A stretch of DNA of 64,000 bases from Flagellimonas algicola (GCF_005937185.1 NZ_VCNI01000002.1:1426001-1490000), one strand, 5' to 3'; counted from the stretch's first letter, positions 41,941 through 51,683 are shown. Notes: generated from the letters alone by a model not told the origin. Translations and numbers: made by a program.

Positions 41941-41980
41941 GCACAAAAAAAGCACCCTTCTTCAAGAGTGCTTTCTGTAT
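41941..41980 (-). terminator. Terminator hairpin of tRNA-Phe, first copy
   Basis: Stem AAAGCACTCTT / AAGGGTGCTTT on the minus strand with a T run, 12 bases beyond the tRNA 3' end. A 40-base identical copy follows at 41834-41873. Confidence 0.85.
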
Positions 41981-41991
41981 CTACCACTTCG

Positions 41992-42064
<73 letters not shown>

Positions 42065-42173
42065 CTCCAAGCCTTTTGCAAAGGCGGGTGCAAATATAAT
42101 TTCAAAATTAGGATATACAAACAAAAAGGGGAAAAAAGGCAGGTGTTTTTTTTCAATTTTCCATCTTTGCAAT

Positions 42174-42902
42174 ATGAACTTGGTCATCGACATTGGTAAC
42201 ACCCTTATAAAGTATGCAGTTTTTGAAAATCGCACACTGTTGTTCGACCAAGCTTCCGAGTCAAAACTGTTCCTGTCCAAAGTAAAAGAGCTCTTTGAGC
42301 AATTTCCCAAGATTGACCAAGCCTTAATATCTTCGGTAGGGGAGTTGCAACACAAAGAATCCGATTTGGTTTCCCTTTTTTGCAAGGTACATGTGCTGTC
42401 ACATGATTCCAAAGTGCCTTTCAAAAACAGTTATGCAACACCACATACCCTCGGAATGGATCGTGTAGCCTTGGCCACGGCAGCTTTCTACAAAAATCCT
42501 AGGAAGAACACCTTGGTCGTGGATGCGGGAACCTGTATTACCTATGACATGCTTAACGACTCCGGCGAGTATGTTGGAGGCGCCATTTCTCCCGGAATAC
42601 GAATGAGATATAGGGCCATGAACAACCAAACAGCTGCGCTTCCGTTGTTGGAACCAGACGAAATCCTGGACTTTATTGGCAACTCAACCGAAACCAGCAT
42701 GCACAGTGGGGTAATCAATGGGGTTTCGCAAGAAATTGACGGAGTAATTGATCAGTACCGATCTCGCTTTCAAGATTTAACAGTTATTTTAACAGGAGGC
42801 GACTTCCATTTTTTTGCTAAACGGCTAAAAAATACCATATTTGCGAATTCTAAATTTCTCTTGGAGGGGCTAAACTACTTGCTGGAATACAACAAACGCT
42901 AG
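42174..42902 (+). CDS. coaX: Type III pantothenate kinase
   Basis: 242 residues. The ASKHA-type phosphate-binding motif MNLVIDIGNT opens the protein; DAGTCITYDML is the second phosphate motif, and GGAISPGIRMRYRAMNNQTAALP is the CoaX signature. The enzyme phosphorylates pantothenate in the first step of CoA synthesis, in the cytoplasm. It is the first gene of a long plus-strand block; the next gene begins at the base after its stop codon. Confidence 0.97.
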   Translation: MNLVIDIGNTLIKYAVFENRTLLFDQASESKLFLSKVKELFEQFPKIDQALISSVGELQHKESDLVSLFCKVHVLSHDSKVPFKNSYATPHTLGMDRVALATAAFYKNPRKNTLVVDAGTCITYDMLNDSGEYVGGAISPGIRMRYRAMNNQTAALPLLEPDEILDFIGNSTETSMHSGVINGVSQEIDGVIDQYRSRFQDLTVILTGGDFHFFAKRLKNTIFANSKFLLEGLNYLLEYNKR

Positions 42903-44168
42903 ATGGTTAAGAAATTTTTGATTGCATTATTTTGCGTAGCTGCACACGGCATTTTTGCGCAAAACGCCACTATATCACCTTATTCATATTTTGGTATTGG
43001 GGACCTTAGGAACAGTGGTTCCGTAGAAAACCAAATGATGGGGAGAATTAGTTTGTATGGGGATAGTATCCACATAAACCTAAACAACCCAGCTGCCTAT
43101 TCCAAGTTAAGACTTACTACCTATACCGCAGGGATTTCCCGTAGTAGGTTCACCCTAAAGGACAGTCAGGAAAAACAAACCGCAAACGTCACTAATTTGG
43201 ATTATTTGGCTATTGGTTTCCCCATTGGAAATAAAGTTGGAGCTGGATTTGGAATAATGCCGTTGTCTTCTGTAGGTTATGAGCTGACGGATGAAACTAC
43301 CAACAACGACGATCAAGCGGTTACCAATGTATTTACGGGAGATGGTGGATTAAACCGGATTTTCTTCTCCATTGGGTTTGAGCCCATTAAAAACCTTAGT
43401 GTTGGTGTAACAGCTAATTTCAACTTTGGAACTTTGGAATATCAACGCATCCAAAGTGTGGAAGGGGTCCAGTTTGGAACCTTGGACCGAAGGGAATCAC
43501 GAATCAATGGGCTGGATTTCAACTATGCGGCCACATATACACCCACAATCAAGGATAAATATACCTTATATACCTCTGTTTTGGTTAATACCCAGGGCAA
43601 CCTAGCTTCAGAGAATTCGGCAAGATTGGGGTCATTCTCCTTGGTCAATGGTCAGGAAATTGAAGTAATTGATGTGAACCTACATACAAACAATCTTAAA
43701 AACACGGAATTGAAAGTACCAACCAAAACCACATTGGGTCTTGGTTTTGGGGAAAACAAGAAATGGTTTTTAGGTGGGGAATATAGTTTTCAGAAGTTTA
43801 GCGATTTCACAAATGACTTTCTAGCGATAGAAAACGTGGCATATACGGATGCAAGTAGTTTTGCACTGGGCGGATATTGGGTACCGGACTATAGGGCATT
43901 GGGAGGATACCATAAAAGGATAACCTATAGAGCTGGATTGCGTTATGAAGTGAGCGGATTGGAAGTTAATGGGCAAGAGATCAATGATTTTGGCATAAAT
44001 TTTGGATTTGGGTTACCGTTGGGCAATAGTTTCTCCAATGTAAACTTAGGATTTGAGCTAGGAAAACGAGGCACAACAGATGCGAACCTGATTGAAGAGG
44101 GCTACTTTAAAGTCAACGTTGGTCTGTCCTTAAATGACAAATGGTTCCTTAAAAGAAAAATAAATTGA
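42903..44168 (+). CDS. Outer-membrane beta-barrel protein (putative)
   Basis: 421 residues with signal peptide MVKKFLIALFCVAAHGIFAQ. The mature part is rich in alternating beta strands, glycine and asparagine (SYFGIGDLRNSGSVENQMMGRISLYGDSIHINLNNPAAYSKL). The FGIG/NPA opening is often seen in FadL-like or type-IX-associated barrel proteins of Bacteroidota. It has no catalytic motif. It starts directly after coaX and precedes a TPR gene and lptC, a neighbourhood connected with the outer membrane. Confidence 0.75.
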   Translation: MVKKFLIALFCVAAHGIFAQNATISPYSYFGIGDLRNSGSVENQMMGRISLYGDSIHINLNNPAAYSKLRLTTYTAGISRSRFTLKDSQEKQTANVTNLDYLAIGFPIGNKVGAGFGIMPLSSVGYELTDETTNNDDQAVTNVFTGDGGLNRIFFSIGFEPIKNLSVGVTANFNFGTLEYQRIQSVEGVQFGTLDRRESRINGLDFNYAATYTPTIKDKYTLYTSVLVNTQGNLASENSARLGSFSLVNGQEIEVIDVNLHTNNLKNTELKVPTKTTLGLGFGENKKWFLGGEYSFQKFSDFTNDFLAIENVAYTDASSFALGGYWVPDYRALGGYHKRITYRAGLRYEVSGLEVNGQEINDFGINFGFGLPLGNSFSNVNLGFELGKRGTTDANLIEEGYFKVNVGLSLNDKWFLKRKIN

Positions 44169-44270
44169 TGGGGATTTTATTTTGATATCTGCAAAATACC
44201 TGTGATATCTGCTCCTTTAAGATATTTTTTTCATGAAAATTTGTACATTAACCACTTTAAAATTAGTAAG

Positions 44271-45644
44271 ATGACGAAGAAACACTACTTAACGATGATA
44301 GCGGTACTTATGTCGATGGGATTAAGTATGGCCCAAGCACAGAATCCAGAGTGCATGACCAATCTTTCCATTTACGCAGAACACGCTAAAGTTAAAAATT
44401 ACGACGCCGCTTATGAACCATGGAAAATGGTGTATGAAAGTTGCCCTGACATCAACAAGGCCAATTTCTCTTACGGCGAAAAAATACTTTCCCATAAAAT
44501 CAAAAATTCTTCTGGGGCAGACAAAGATGGATACATCCAAGATTTGATGTCCTTATATGACAATAGCCTTAAGTATTTCCCAACCAAGTTTAGCAAAGCT
44601 GAGGTGGCTATTGACAAGGCCTTGTTGTCTTATGACAATAAAATGGCTTCTGATGCACAGTTGTACGATATGCTGGACAAAGCTTTTAATGAAGATCGAA
44701 AGAACTTCAAAAACCCAAAAGCTTTGTACCTATACTTCTCTACTTTGGTTGACTTGCACAAGGCAGGGTCCAAAGAACTTCAAGAAGTGTTTGACAAATA
44801 TGATGATGTAACTGAAAAGGTTGAGGCTGAAAATAAGAAACTAACTGGGTCCCTGAGCAAGTTATTGGAAAAAGAAGATGCTGGAACTGAATTGACTTCT
44901 AAAGAAAAGCGCCTTAAAAAGGTATATGAAACGAATTCCAAGTCTTATGGTCAGATTGCTTCCAGTATTGACACCAAATTAGGGGATTTGGCAAATTGCG
45001 AAAATTTAATTCCCCTTTACGAGAAAAGTTACGAAGCCAAAAAGAGCGACGTAAACTGGGTTAAGCGTGCAGTGGGAAGAATGTTTGCCAAAGAATGTAC
45101 GGATGATCCTATGTTTAGAAAATTGTTTGAAGCGCAATTGGCCTTGGATCCTTCTGCAGATGCCTATATGTATGGAGGTGTGTTGAAGCAAAAAGCAGGT
45201 GATAGCAAAGGTGCCATAGCTGACTTTAACAAGGCGGTGGAATTGGAAACCGATTCCCATAGAAAATCCAACATCCTTTACAAGATTGCTACTACAGTAA
45301 GAAGAGGCAGCAAATCCCAGGCAAGGAACTATGCCCAAAAAGCGATCAATGCCAACCCAGCTAATGGTAAGGCGTATTTATTGATTGCCAATTTGTACGC
45401 CACTAGTGCCAATGCTTGCGGTAGTACTCCGTTTGAGAAGAGAGCAATCTACTGGAGAGCTGCAGAAATGGCCAGAAAAGCAGGTCGAGTCGATCCAGCT
45501 TTGAGTAGAAGGGCCAATCAATCTGCTTCCAGTTATACAGAAAGGGCTCCTACCAAGGAGATGATTTTTAGCTCTGGAATGGCTGGTAAAACAGTTAGTT
45601 TCAGCTGTTGGGTAGGAGGTAGCGTAAGAGTGCCTAGTCTATAG
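44271..45644 (+). CDS. Exported tetratricopeptide-repeat protein
   Basis: 457 residues from the ATG at 44271, which gives the signal peptide MTKKHYLTMIAVLMSMGLSMAQAQ; an upstream in-frame frame would place it internally. The N-terminal half is helical (ECMTNLSIYAEHAKVKNYDAAYEPWKMVYESCPD), and TPR units are clear near AYMYGGVLKQKAGDSKGAIADFNKAVELE and KAYLLIANLYATSA. It probably scaffolds an envelope complex in the periplasm. The preceding gap of about 100 bases may carry its own promoter. Confidence 0.85.
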   Translation: MTKKHYLTMIAVLMSMGLSMAQAQNPECMTNLSIYAEHAKVKNYDAAYEPWKMVYESCPDINKANFSYGEKILSHKIKNSSGADKDGYIQDLMSLYDNSLKYFPTKFSKAEVAIDKALLSYDNKMASDAQLYDMLDKAFNEDRKNFKNPKALYLYFSTLVDLHKAGSKELQEVFDKYDDVTEKVEAENKKLTGSLSKLLEKEDAGTELTSKEKRLKKVYETNSKSYGQIASSIDTKLGDLANCENLIPLYEKSYEAKKSDVNWVKRAVGRMFAKECTDDPMFRKLFEAQLALDPSADAYMYGGVLKQKAGDSKGAIADFNKAVELETDSHRKSNILYKIATTVRRGSKSQARNYAQKAINANPANGKAYLLIANLYATSANACGSTPFEKRAIYWRAAEMARKAGRVDPALSRRANQSASSYTERAPTKEMIFSSGMAGKTVSFSCWVGGSVRVPSL

Positions 45645-45645
45645 T

Positions 45646-46257
45646 GTGATTCGAAAATCAAGAAATATTTTAAAGTGTTTTGCCACGGTTTTTACCGTGG
45701 CAATCCTTTTTATGTCCTGTGGGGACAACTATGAAAGGGTTGGGGAAGAAGCTGTAAAGCCAATTTATCCGCAAGGGGTCGCGCAAAATTTGACGCTGAC
45801 CTATACCAAGACCACAAAAGAATTGGGCACACAGGATCAAGATAGCTCACAGGTTATTGCCGTTCTTACAAGTCCTGTTTATGAAGACTTCGACAACCAA
45901 GTTTTTAAATTTCGTACCTTTCCTAATGGACTCAAGGTGGACTTTTTTGATGATAACAATCAGAAGAGTGTAATTACTGCCGATTATGGAATTGTGTATA
46001 CCCAGACCGATCTGATTGACTTACAGGGCAATGTGGTTCTGGAAAGTCATGATGGGAAGAAATTGGAGGCGCCACAGATGTTTTTTGACCGATCCAACAA
46101 TTGGATTTTTACCGAAGAGGCCTTCACCTTTACCAACCCTGAGGACGGTTCCATTATGAATGGGGAAGGAATGGACTTCAATAGGAATCGGAGTTATTTT
46201 AAGGCCCATAAGACCTTTGGTCTAATGACAATAAAAGAAAAAGAACTGGATGATTAA
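45646..46257 (+). CDS. lptC: LPS export ABC transporter periplasmic protein LptC
   Basis: 203 residues from a GTG two bases after the TPR gene. A lipoprotein-type signal (AILFMSC) is followed by an LptC-like beta-jellyroll: VYEDFDNQVFKFRTFPNGLKVDFFDDNNQKSVITADYGIVY, then GNVVLESHDGKKLEAPQMFFDRSNNWIFTEEAFTF. It would link the LptBFG ABC transporter to LptA for lipopolysaccharide export. The end overlaps the small membrane-protein gene by eight bases. Confidence 0.88.
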   Translation: MIRKSRNILKCFATVFTVAILFMSCGDNYERVGEEAVKPIYPQGVAQNLTLTYTKTTKELGTQDQDSSQVIAVLTSPVYEDFDNQVFKFRTFPNGLKVDFFDDNNQKSVITADYGIVYTQTDLIDLQGNVVLESHDGKKLEAPQMFFDRSNNWIFTEEAFTFTNPEDGSIMNGEGMDFNRNRSYFKAHKTFGLMTIKEKELDD

Positions 46258-46453
46258 GATTTTAAGATATACCGAATACCTGTACTTGGCTGTTGCCATT
46301 GTTTCCATTTACAAGGTGGCCACCTTGTGGAGCGTGGAACCCAAGGAGACCTATATATTCATTTTTTTCGCAGTGGTCTCCATTGCCATGTTTCTTTTTA
46401 GAAGAAAGTACCGCAAGCGCTTCGAGCAACGAAAACAAGATAACCAACAGTAG
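46250..46453 (+). CDS. Small membrane protein of unknown function
   Basis: 67 residues with two hydrophobic helices (YLYLAVAIVSIYKVATLW and YIFIFFAVVSIAMFLF) and a basic tail (RRKYRKRFEQRKQ). It overlaps lptC by eight bases and is six bases from the next gene, so it is part of the operon. The function is unknown; the tail is probably cytoplasmic. Confidence 0.75.
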   Translation: MIKILRYTEYLYLAVAIVSIYKVATLWSVEPKETYIFIFFAVVSIAMFLFRRKYRKRFEQRKQDNQQ

Positions 46454-46459
46454 TATTGT

Positions 46460-47749
46460 TTGGACCCTTCGCTGATCATAATAGTATTGTCTTTACTGTT
46501 TTCGGCTTTTTTTTCCGGAATGGAAATTGCCTTTGTCTCGGCAAATCGGATTCATATAGAAATCGAAAAAAAGCAGGAAGGTTTTTTTGCCAAGGTACTT
46601 ACTTGGCTAACTGAAAAGCCTTCCAAATTTATTGCCACCATGCTTATTGGCAATAATATTGCCCTAGTGGTCTATGGACTCTTTATGGGCGATATGTTGA
46701 TGGAATGGTTCCAAACCCTGTTGCCCACATCAAGTGAGTTTGCGAATGCTTTGTTGACGGATTTTAGCCTGTTGTCTCAAACCATCATTTCCACTTTCAT
46801 TATATTGATCACGGCAGAATTTCTGCCCAAGGTGCTCTTTCAGATTTACTCCAACACCTTGTTGAAGTTCTTTGCCATTCCCGCATATTTCTTTTATGTG
46901 CTGTTCTCTTTTATTTCCTGGTTTGTGATCAAAGTGTCGGATTTCATCTTGCGGGTCTTTTTCAAAACCGATGGAGATGAGGTACAACTGGCTTTTACCA
47001 AATTGGAACTAGGGGATTACATTACCGAACAAATGGAAACGGTGGAGGAGGAAGATGAGGTGGATTCAGAAATCCAGATTTTTCAGAAAGCCCTTGAATT
47101 TTCCAATGTAAAGGCAAGAGAAGCTATGGTTCCTAGAACCGAAATCATGGCGGTAGAACTGGATGAGACTCCAAAAAATCTGGCCAAATTATTTTCGGAA
47201 ACGGGATATTCCAAAATCTTGGTCTATAAAGAGAGCATAGATGAGATTATAGGGTATATACATTCCTATGAACTCTTCAAAAAACCAAAAACCATCAAAA
47301 GCATCTTACTTCCGGTGGAATTTGTCCCAGAAACCATGTTGATCCAAGATATCCTTAACGTACTCACCAAAAAAAGGAAGAGTATGGCCGTGGTCTTGGA
47401 CGAATATGGGGGTACATCTGGCATCATGACAGTGGAAGACATTATAGAGGAACTATTTGGGGAGATTGAGGATGAGCATGATAGTACAGACTTGCATGAG
47501 GAGCAGTTGAGTGAGAACGTTTACAAGTTTTCTGCCCGCTTAGAGGTGGACTACATCAATGAAAACTATAAGTTGGAGCTACCGGTAAGTGAGGAGTACG
47601 AAACATTGGGTGGACTCATCATGAACGGAACGGGTGAAATTCCAGAACAAGATTCGGAAGTGAAAATCGACAATTTCTCATTCAAGATATTGGAAGTGTC
47701 CAATACCAAAATCGATTTGGTGAACCTACAGGTTTTCCCTGAAGATTAA
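46460..47749 (+). CDS. CNNM/HlyC-CorC-family membrane protein with CBS pair
   Basis: 429 residues from a TTG start (MDPSLIIIVLSLLFSAFFSGMEIAFVSANR), where the FSGxExAF motif marks the DUF21/CNNM membrane domain with about four helices (to about 190). Two CBS domains follow (AREAMVPRTEIMAVELDE, MAVVLDEYGGTSGIMTVEDIIEELFGEIEDEHD), then a CorC_HlyC domain at the end. The family is tied to Mg2+ and Co2+ efflux. In flavobacteria this protein is often named a gliding motility-associated GldE-like homologue, but that identity is uncertain. Confidence 0.9.
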   Translation: MDPSLIIIVLSLLFSAFFSGMEIAFVSANRIHIEIEKKQEGFFAKVLTWLTEKPSKFIATMLIGNNIALVVYGLFMGDMLMEWFQTLLPTSSEFANALLTDFSLLSQTIISTFIILITAEFLPKVLFQIYSNTLLKFFAIPAYFFYVLFSFISWFVIKVSDFILRVFFKTDGDEVQLAFTKLELGDYITEQMETVEEEDEVDSEIQIFQKALEFSNVKAREAMVPRTEIMAVELDETPKNLAKLFSETGYSKILVYKESIDEIIGYIHSYELFKKPKTIKSILLPVEFVPETMLIQDILNVLTKKRKSMAVVLDEYGGTSGIMTVEDIIEELFGEIEDEHDSTDLHEEQLSENVYKFSARLEVDYINENYKLELPVSEEYETLGGLIMNGTGEIPEQDSEVKIDNFSFKILEVSNTKIDLVNLQVFPED

Positions 47750-47884
47750 CAATTTCCAAGCTTTTTTAAGCTTTCCTATTTGAAAAGAAAATGGTATTTT
47801 CGCCCACTGAAAATACTGAACTCACGTAAATTTTTTAACCAACTGGAAAAAGCGTAGAGGAGTTCGCAGAAAACAAGCAGTAAA

Positions 47885-50011
47885 ATGGCAATATTAGAGA
47901 ATATTAGGAAACGAACAACTGTGCTGATTTTGATTATCGGTATGGCCCTGTTCGCCTTTGTAATATCTGGAGTCTTTACCAGCAATGATTTTGCAGGAGG
48001 TGCTAAAGTAGGCTCCGCGGTGGCTGAGATTAATGGGGAGAGTATTTCCATTGACGATTTTAGAAAAGAAGTGGAGTCGGCCTCAAGACGTTTTGGCCCT
48101 ACTTTTTCCAATACACAATTGGTGAACCAGGTGTACGAGCAGCAAGTAAGAAACACCATTTTGGATCAGCAGTTCAAGGATTTGGGAATTGATGTGGAGA
48201 GCGATCAGATTATCGAGTTCGTTAGAACTTCCGGTTATGCCCAAATCCCGGAATTCCAGGATGAGAATGGAATTTTTAATGCTGAAGTATTTCGAAGTGC
48301 CGTTGCCAACTGGAGTGTAAATGACCCTTTGCGTTACGATGCTTGGTTGCAGGATGAGGCGCGCATCATTCAATCCGCCAAAGAACGTTTGTATTTTAAT
48401 TTGATCAAGGGAGGTGTGGGAGCCACGCTTGCCGAAGGAGAGTTCGATTACAAAATGGCCAACGAAAAGGTAGACATCCAGTATGTACGTGTACCTTATA
48501 CTGCAATTGCCGATAGCACCATTCAAGTTTCAAAAAATGATATTCAGACGTATATCAACAACCATCAGGACCAATTCAAACAAGAAAAGGCCAGGGATAT
48601 ACGTTTTGTTTTTTTTGAGGAAAAGCCTTCTTTGGGTGATGAGAATCAGGTAAAAGAGGATATCACCAATTTAATTGAGGACAAGGTGACCAACGCCGCT
48701 GACACCACCTACGTGGAAAAGCAATTTTCCAATACAGATGATATCGCAGCTTTCTTGGATAGAAATTCTGATACCAAATATGATAGCATTTTCAAAGCCA
48801 AAAGTGAACTGCCATCTATTGCGGCTGACACCTTGATGGGATTGTCCATTGGTGAGGTTTACGGACCATATCGCGATGGAGATTTCTTTAGGGTGACAAA
48901 GATATTGGATAAAAAAGCCGAAGGAGCCGTGAAATCAAGCCATATTCTTTACGCCTATGAAGGTGCTGAAAGAGCTGGGGCAGATATCACAAGAACCAAG
49001 GAAGAGGCGGAGGAAGAAGCAAAGAAAATGTTGGAAGAAGCCAAAAAGGCCGATGCCAATTTTGCAGCCCTCGCCAGAGAACATTCAGATGACCCAACAG
49101 CGGTTCAGCGTTCAGGAGATATCGGTTACTTTAGACAGACTGACCTAGGGTTGGCTGAAAATTACAGAAACTTCCTTTTTGAGCACGATTTGGATGAAAT
49201 TGGAATGGTGGAAACACCTTTTGGGTTCCATATCATTAAAATTGATGACAAGCAAGATTTGCTTCAGGTGGCCACGCTTTCCCGTGAGGTAGCCCCATCT
49301 GAAGAAACCATCAATACCCTGTTCACCGATGCCACCAAATTTGAAATGGCGGCCATTGATGCCGAGCCGGAAGCTTTTAGTGATATTGCCAATGAAAGCA
49401 CCTATGTGGTTAGACCGGTAAACAAAATCAAGGAGTTGGATGAGAACCTACCTGGACTTTCCACTCAACGAGGAATTGTTCAGTGGGCTTTTAACGATGA
49501 TACCAAGGTGGGAGATATTAGACGTTTCAACATCAACAACGGTTATGCCGTAGTACAAGTGACCAAGAAATATAAGGAGGGACTAATGACTCCTGAGGAT
49601 GCTTCTGCTACTGCTTTACCATTAATCAGAAAAGATCGTAAAGCAGAGCAAATTATTGCTGCACATTCCAATATGGATTTGGATGCCTTTGCTTCAGCTA
49701 GCAACGTTGCCAAATCCAATGCCTCTGCATTGACCATGAAGTCACCAACCCTGCCAGGTGCAGGAAGAGAGCCATTGGTAGTAGGTACTGCCTTTGCTTT
49801 GGGTCAAGGTGCAACCTCAGGTCTGATTAAGGGAGAAACCGGAGTATTTATGATCCAAGTGACCAAGAAGGAAGAAGCCCCTAATGTGGACAACTTTAGC
49901 ACCTACGCCAAAACTTTGCGAACCAATGCAGCCAATAGGGTAAACGGAGCGGTTTACAATGCGCTTAAAGATGGAGCCGATATTGAGGACAAGCGAGCTA
50001 CTTTTTATTAG
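47885..50011 (+). CDS. Membrane-anchored peptidyl-prolyl isomerase (PpiD/SurA-like)
   Basis: 708 residues. One N-terminal membrane helix (TTVLILIIGMALFAFVISGVF) is followed by a SurA_N-like segment (AEINGESISIDDFRKEVE, VRNTILDQQFKDLGIDVESDQI). One parvulin domain lies at about 350-460 (SSHILYAYEG, ARLEHSDDPTAVQRSGDIGYFRQTD-like, VETPFGFHIIKIDD). It should assist folding of proteins crossing the periplasm. A short terminator follows the gene. Confidence 0.92.
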   Translation: MAILENIRKRTTVLILIIGMALFAFVISGVFTSNDFAGGAKVGSAVAEINGESISIDDFRKEVESASRRFGPTFSNTQLVNQVYEQQVRNTILDQQFKDLGIDVESDQIIEFVRTSGYAQIPEFQDENGIFNAEVFRSAVANWSVNDPLRYDAWLQDEARIIQSAKERLYFNLIKGGVGATLAEGEFDYKMANEKVDIQYVRVPYTAIADSTIQVSKNDIQTYINNHQDQFKQEKARDIRFVFFEEKPSLGDENQVKEDITNLIEDKVTNAADTTYVEKQFSNTDDIAAFLDRNSDTKYDSIFKAKSELPSIAADTLMGLSIGEVYGPYRDGDFFRVTKILDKKAEGAVKSSHILYAYEGAERAGADITRTKEEAEEEAKKMLEEAKKADANFAALAREHSDDPTAVQRSGDIGYFRQTDLGLAENYRNFLFEHDLDEIGMVETPFGFHIIKIDDKQDLLQVATLSREVAPSEETINTLFTDATKFEMAAIDAEPEAFSDIANESTYVVRPVNKIKELDENLPGLSTQRGIVQWAFNDDTKVGDIRRFNINNGYAVVQVTKKYKEGLMTPEDASATALPLIRKDRKAEQIIAAHSNMDLDAFASASNVAKSNASALTMKSPTLPGAGREPLVVGTAFALGQGATSGLIKGETGVFMIQVTKKEEAPNVDNFSTYAKTLRTNAANRVNGAVYNALKDGADIEDKRATFY

Positions 50012-50040
50012 TAGGTAAGCAATCGTTATAGAATAAAAAA

Positions 50041-50067
50041 AGCCTCCCTTTAAGGGAGGCTTTTTTT
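50041..50067 (+). terminator. Rho-independent terminator after ppiD-like gene
   Basis: AGCCTCCC and GGGAGGCT pair around TTTAA, followed by seven T. Preceded by an A run, so it might work in both directions. Confidence 0.93.
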
Positions 50068-50148
50068 GTTTCGTTTTATTCAGGGCTCACCAGTAATCAC
50101 AAATTTAACTGTGTTTCAACCTAAGTACACAGCTTGTTGATGGAACTG

Positions 50149-50244
50149 ATGTCACTTCGAGCGCCGTGTCTCCCGACAGGCAGGCAGTGGAGAAGTCCAT
50201 ATGACTCGAATTTTAAGTAGGTCTCGACTGCGCTCGACCTGACA
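50149..50244. repeat. Dispersed flavobacterial repeats
   Basis: GTCACTTCGAGCGC...GTGGAGAAGT is followed by GGTCTCGACTGCGCTCGACC and TGAC. Such TCGA-rich inverted repeats are scattered in intergenic regions of Flavobacteriaceae. The second element is nearly palindromic (GGTCTCGA...CTCGACC). No gene is apparent between 50011 and 50406. Confidence 0.6.
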
Positions 50245-50329
50245 TAAAAGCTTAAACTGTTGAATGTTGGACAGGCAGATAGTATCTTGTTGCAACTCAA
50301 GTTGTTTTGATAGATGCTCTGCGCGGCAC

Positions 50330-50367
50330 AAAAAAAAAGAGGTTGTCCTTTTAGAACAACCTCTTCT
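50330..50367 (-). terminator. Rho-independent terminator of the SusCD operon
   Basis: On the minus strand AAGAGGTTGT and ACAACCTCTT pair around a short loop, followed by nine T. It stands 40 bases beyond the last operon gene. Confidence 0.88.
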
Positions 50368-50405
50368 GGGAAAGCCCTCATCAAAAATGGCTTCCTCGCT
50401 ACACC

Positions 50406-50915
50406 TTAATGTTCATCTTCTGCCAAACCTGTGCGTTTGTAGCCTGCAAATTGGTAAATAGTTCCAGGATTGGGATCATCAGAGAACTCAGCCTCAAAAT
50501 AAATACTATCCACAACATTACCGCCTGTGGACTCAACAGCATCCTTGAATATGGCTCCATTGGAGATGGTAACGTCAACTTCATAACCATCTACATTGCT
50601 GGCAAGATCAGAGCCTGAAAATTTCATGGTTTCGGCATTTATAGGACATTTCGTCTTGAAATCCCAGATAGCATGATGATCATCAATCCAAAGAGAAGTT
50701 TCATCTGCACTATTTGCTGTGGTTATTAGATTGTAACCTAATCCATAGATGTCTTCACCATCTATTAGTAGCCTTATGAACCAGTCTCCACTACTTTCAG
50801 TAAGTGCGGTTTTTCCTGGGACATAATCTTCATGTTTATCGCATGCCAAGGCCAAAATCCCTACCAAAAAAATAACCAAGACCTTTAAAACTTTATTTGT
50901 ATAAATACTTTTCAT
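50406..50915 (-). CDS. Lipid-binding-domain-like lipoprotein accessory to SusCD
   Basis: 169 residues from ATG 50915, with lipobox LALAC (Cys near 18). An upstream in-frame start at 50930 overlaps the preceding gene and gives a poorer signal. The mature sequence (SGDWFIRLLIDGEDIYGLGYNLITTANSADETSLWIDDHHAIWDFKTKCPIN) resembles the PF12888 lipocalin-like lipid-binding family that accompanies SusCD systems in Bacteroidota. Probably surface-exposed and involved in ligand capture. Confidence 0.75.
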   Translation of the reverse strand: MKSIYTNKVLKVLVIFLVGILALACDKHEDYVPGKTALTESSGDWFIRLLIDGEDIYGLGYNLITTANSADETSLWIDDHHAIWDFKTKCPINAETMKFSGSDLASNVDGYEVDVTISNGAIFKDAVESTGGNVVDSIYFEAEFSDDPNPGTIYQFAGYKRTGLAEDEH

Positions 50916-50926
50916 TTTTCTTAAAA

Positions 50927-51673
50927 TCAAAATTGAACTTGGGTTAATTGAACTTGAAATACACCGTTACCAAAATTCCCGGTTCCGGTGAATGTTATTT
51001 GCTTATTTTCTGGGTCAACTTGAAAATCTGTTATGTCAACGGTATTTCCCCAAATTGGAAAGACAGCTTGAGCAATGGTGAAATCGTTAGATGGGATGTC
51101 ATTTGCTGTTATCACAGCGCCTCGAGCGGCGTAATTTGGACCAAAGCCACGCCCAATATCATAATAGGCTCCAAGAGCATGTGATATTTCATAAGTGCCT
51201 GTTCCAACATCCGTTTGCCAAATAAGAACATAGTTCATGTCCGTATATTGGGGAAGGAACTCAAAATTTGGAGTTCGTTGTACGTTTGCCAAATACAGCC
51301 CTTCTATACTATTGATCAAATCCCCGGTGTTTGCCACCCAGACATTTCGAATAGCTGTTCCATCAAAACCGTCATCGTTTTGAGCTGAATAGGTCACTAG
51401 ATAGTTATCTGGAATTGATGTATCTACTCCATCCACTCCCTGATAGGTGCCGCTGGCTGTCGTAGCAACTTCAACAGAACTTCCTCCTGCGTCGGCCGTG
51501 GCTCCCGGATCTTCAAAGGTTGAATCCAAAGGGACTAGCAACTCAGCATCTCCATTCATGGTGATTATTGGGAAATAGGTAAGTCTGGAGACACCACCAG
51601 TATCCATATTCGATGAGCAGGAAGACAACAATCCTGCTATTGTAATTATAATTGACAGTCTATTTTTCATCAT
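50927..51673 (-). CDS. DUF5011/DUF5012-type Ig-like lipoprotein accessory to SusCD
   Basis: 248 residues from ATG 51673; a second ATG follows immediately and an upstream one at 51694 overlaps the SusD gene. The lipobox is LLSSC. The N-terminal Ig-like part has PLDSTFEDPGATADAGG and DNYLVTYSAQNDDGFDG, the immunoglobulin-like BT_2262/DUF5011 pattern. The C-terminal part (NTVDITDFQVDPENKQITFTGTGNFGNGVFQVQL) is beta-rich. It is likely a surface lipoprotein for binding, in the SusCD operon. Confidence 0.78.
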   Translation of the reverse strand: MMKNRLSIIITIAGLLSSCSSNMDTGGVSRLTYFPIITMNGDAELLVPLDSTFEDPGATADAGGSSVEVATTASGTYQGVDGVDTSIPDNYLVTYSAQNDDGFDGTAIRNVWVANTGDLINSIEGLYLANVQRTPNFEFLPQYTDMNYVLIWQTDVGTGTYEISHALGAYYDIGRGFGPNYAARGAVITANDIPSNDFTIAQAVFPIWGNTVDITDFQVDPENKQITFTGTGNFGNGVFQVQLTQVQF

Positions 51674-51683
51674 ATTTTCTTTT

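Noticed and set aside
47755..47780. Short hairpin AAGCTT/AAGCTT after the CNNM gene
   Set aside because: The stem is only six A/T-rich pairs and there is no T run on the plus strand, so it was not called a terminator.
50264..50461. Short plus-strand open frame beyond the ppiD-like gene
   Set aside because: It runs across dispersed repeats, the terminator and the end of the minus-strand gene, and has no recognisable protein features.
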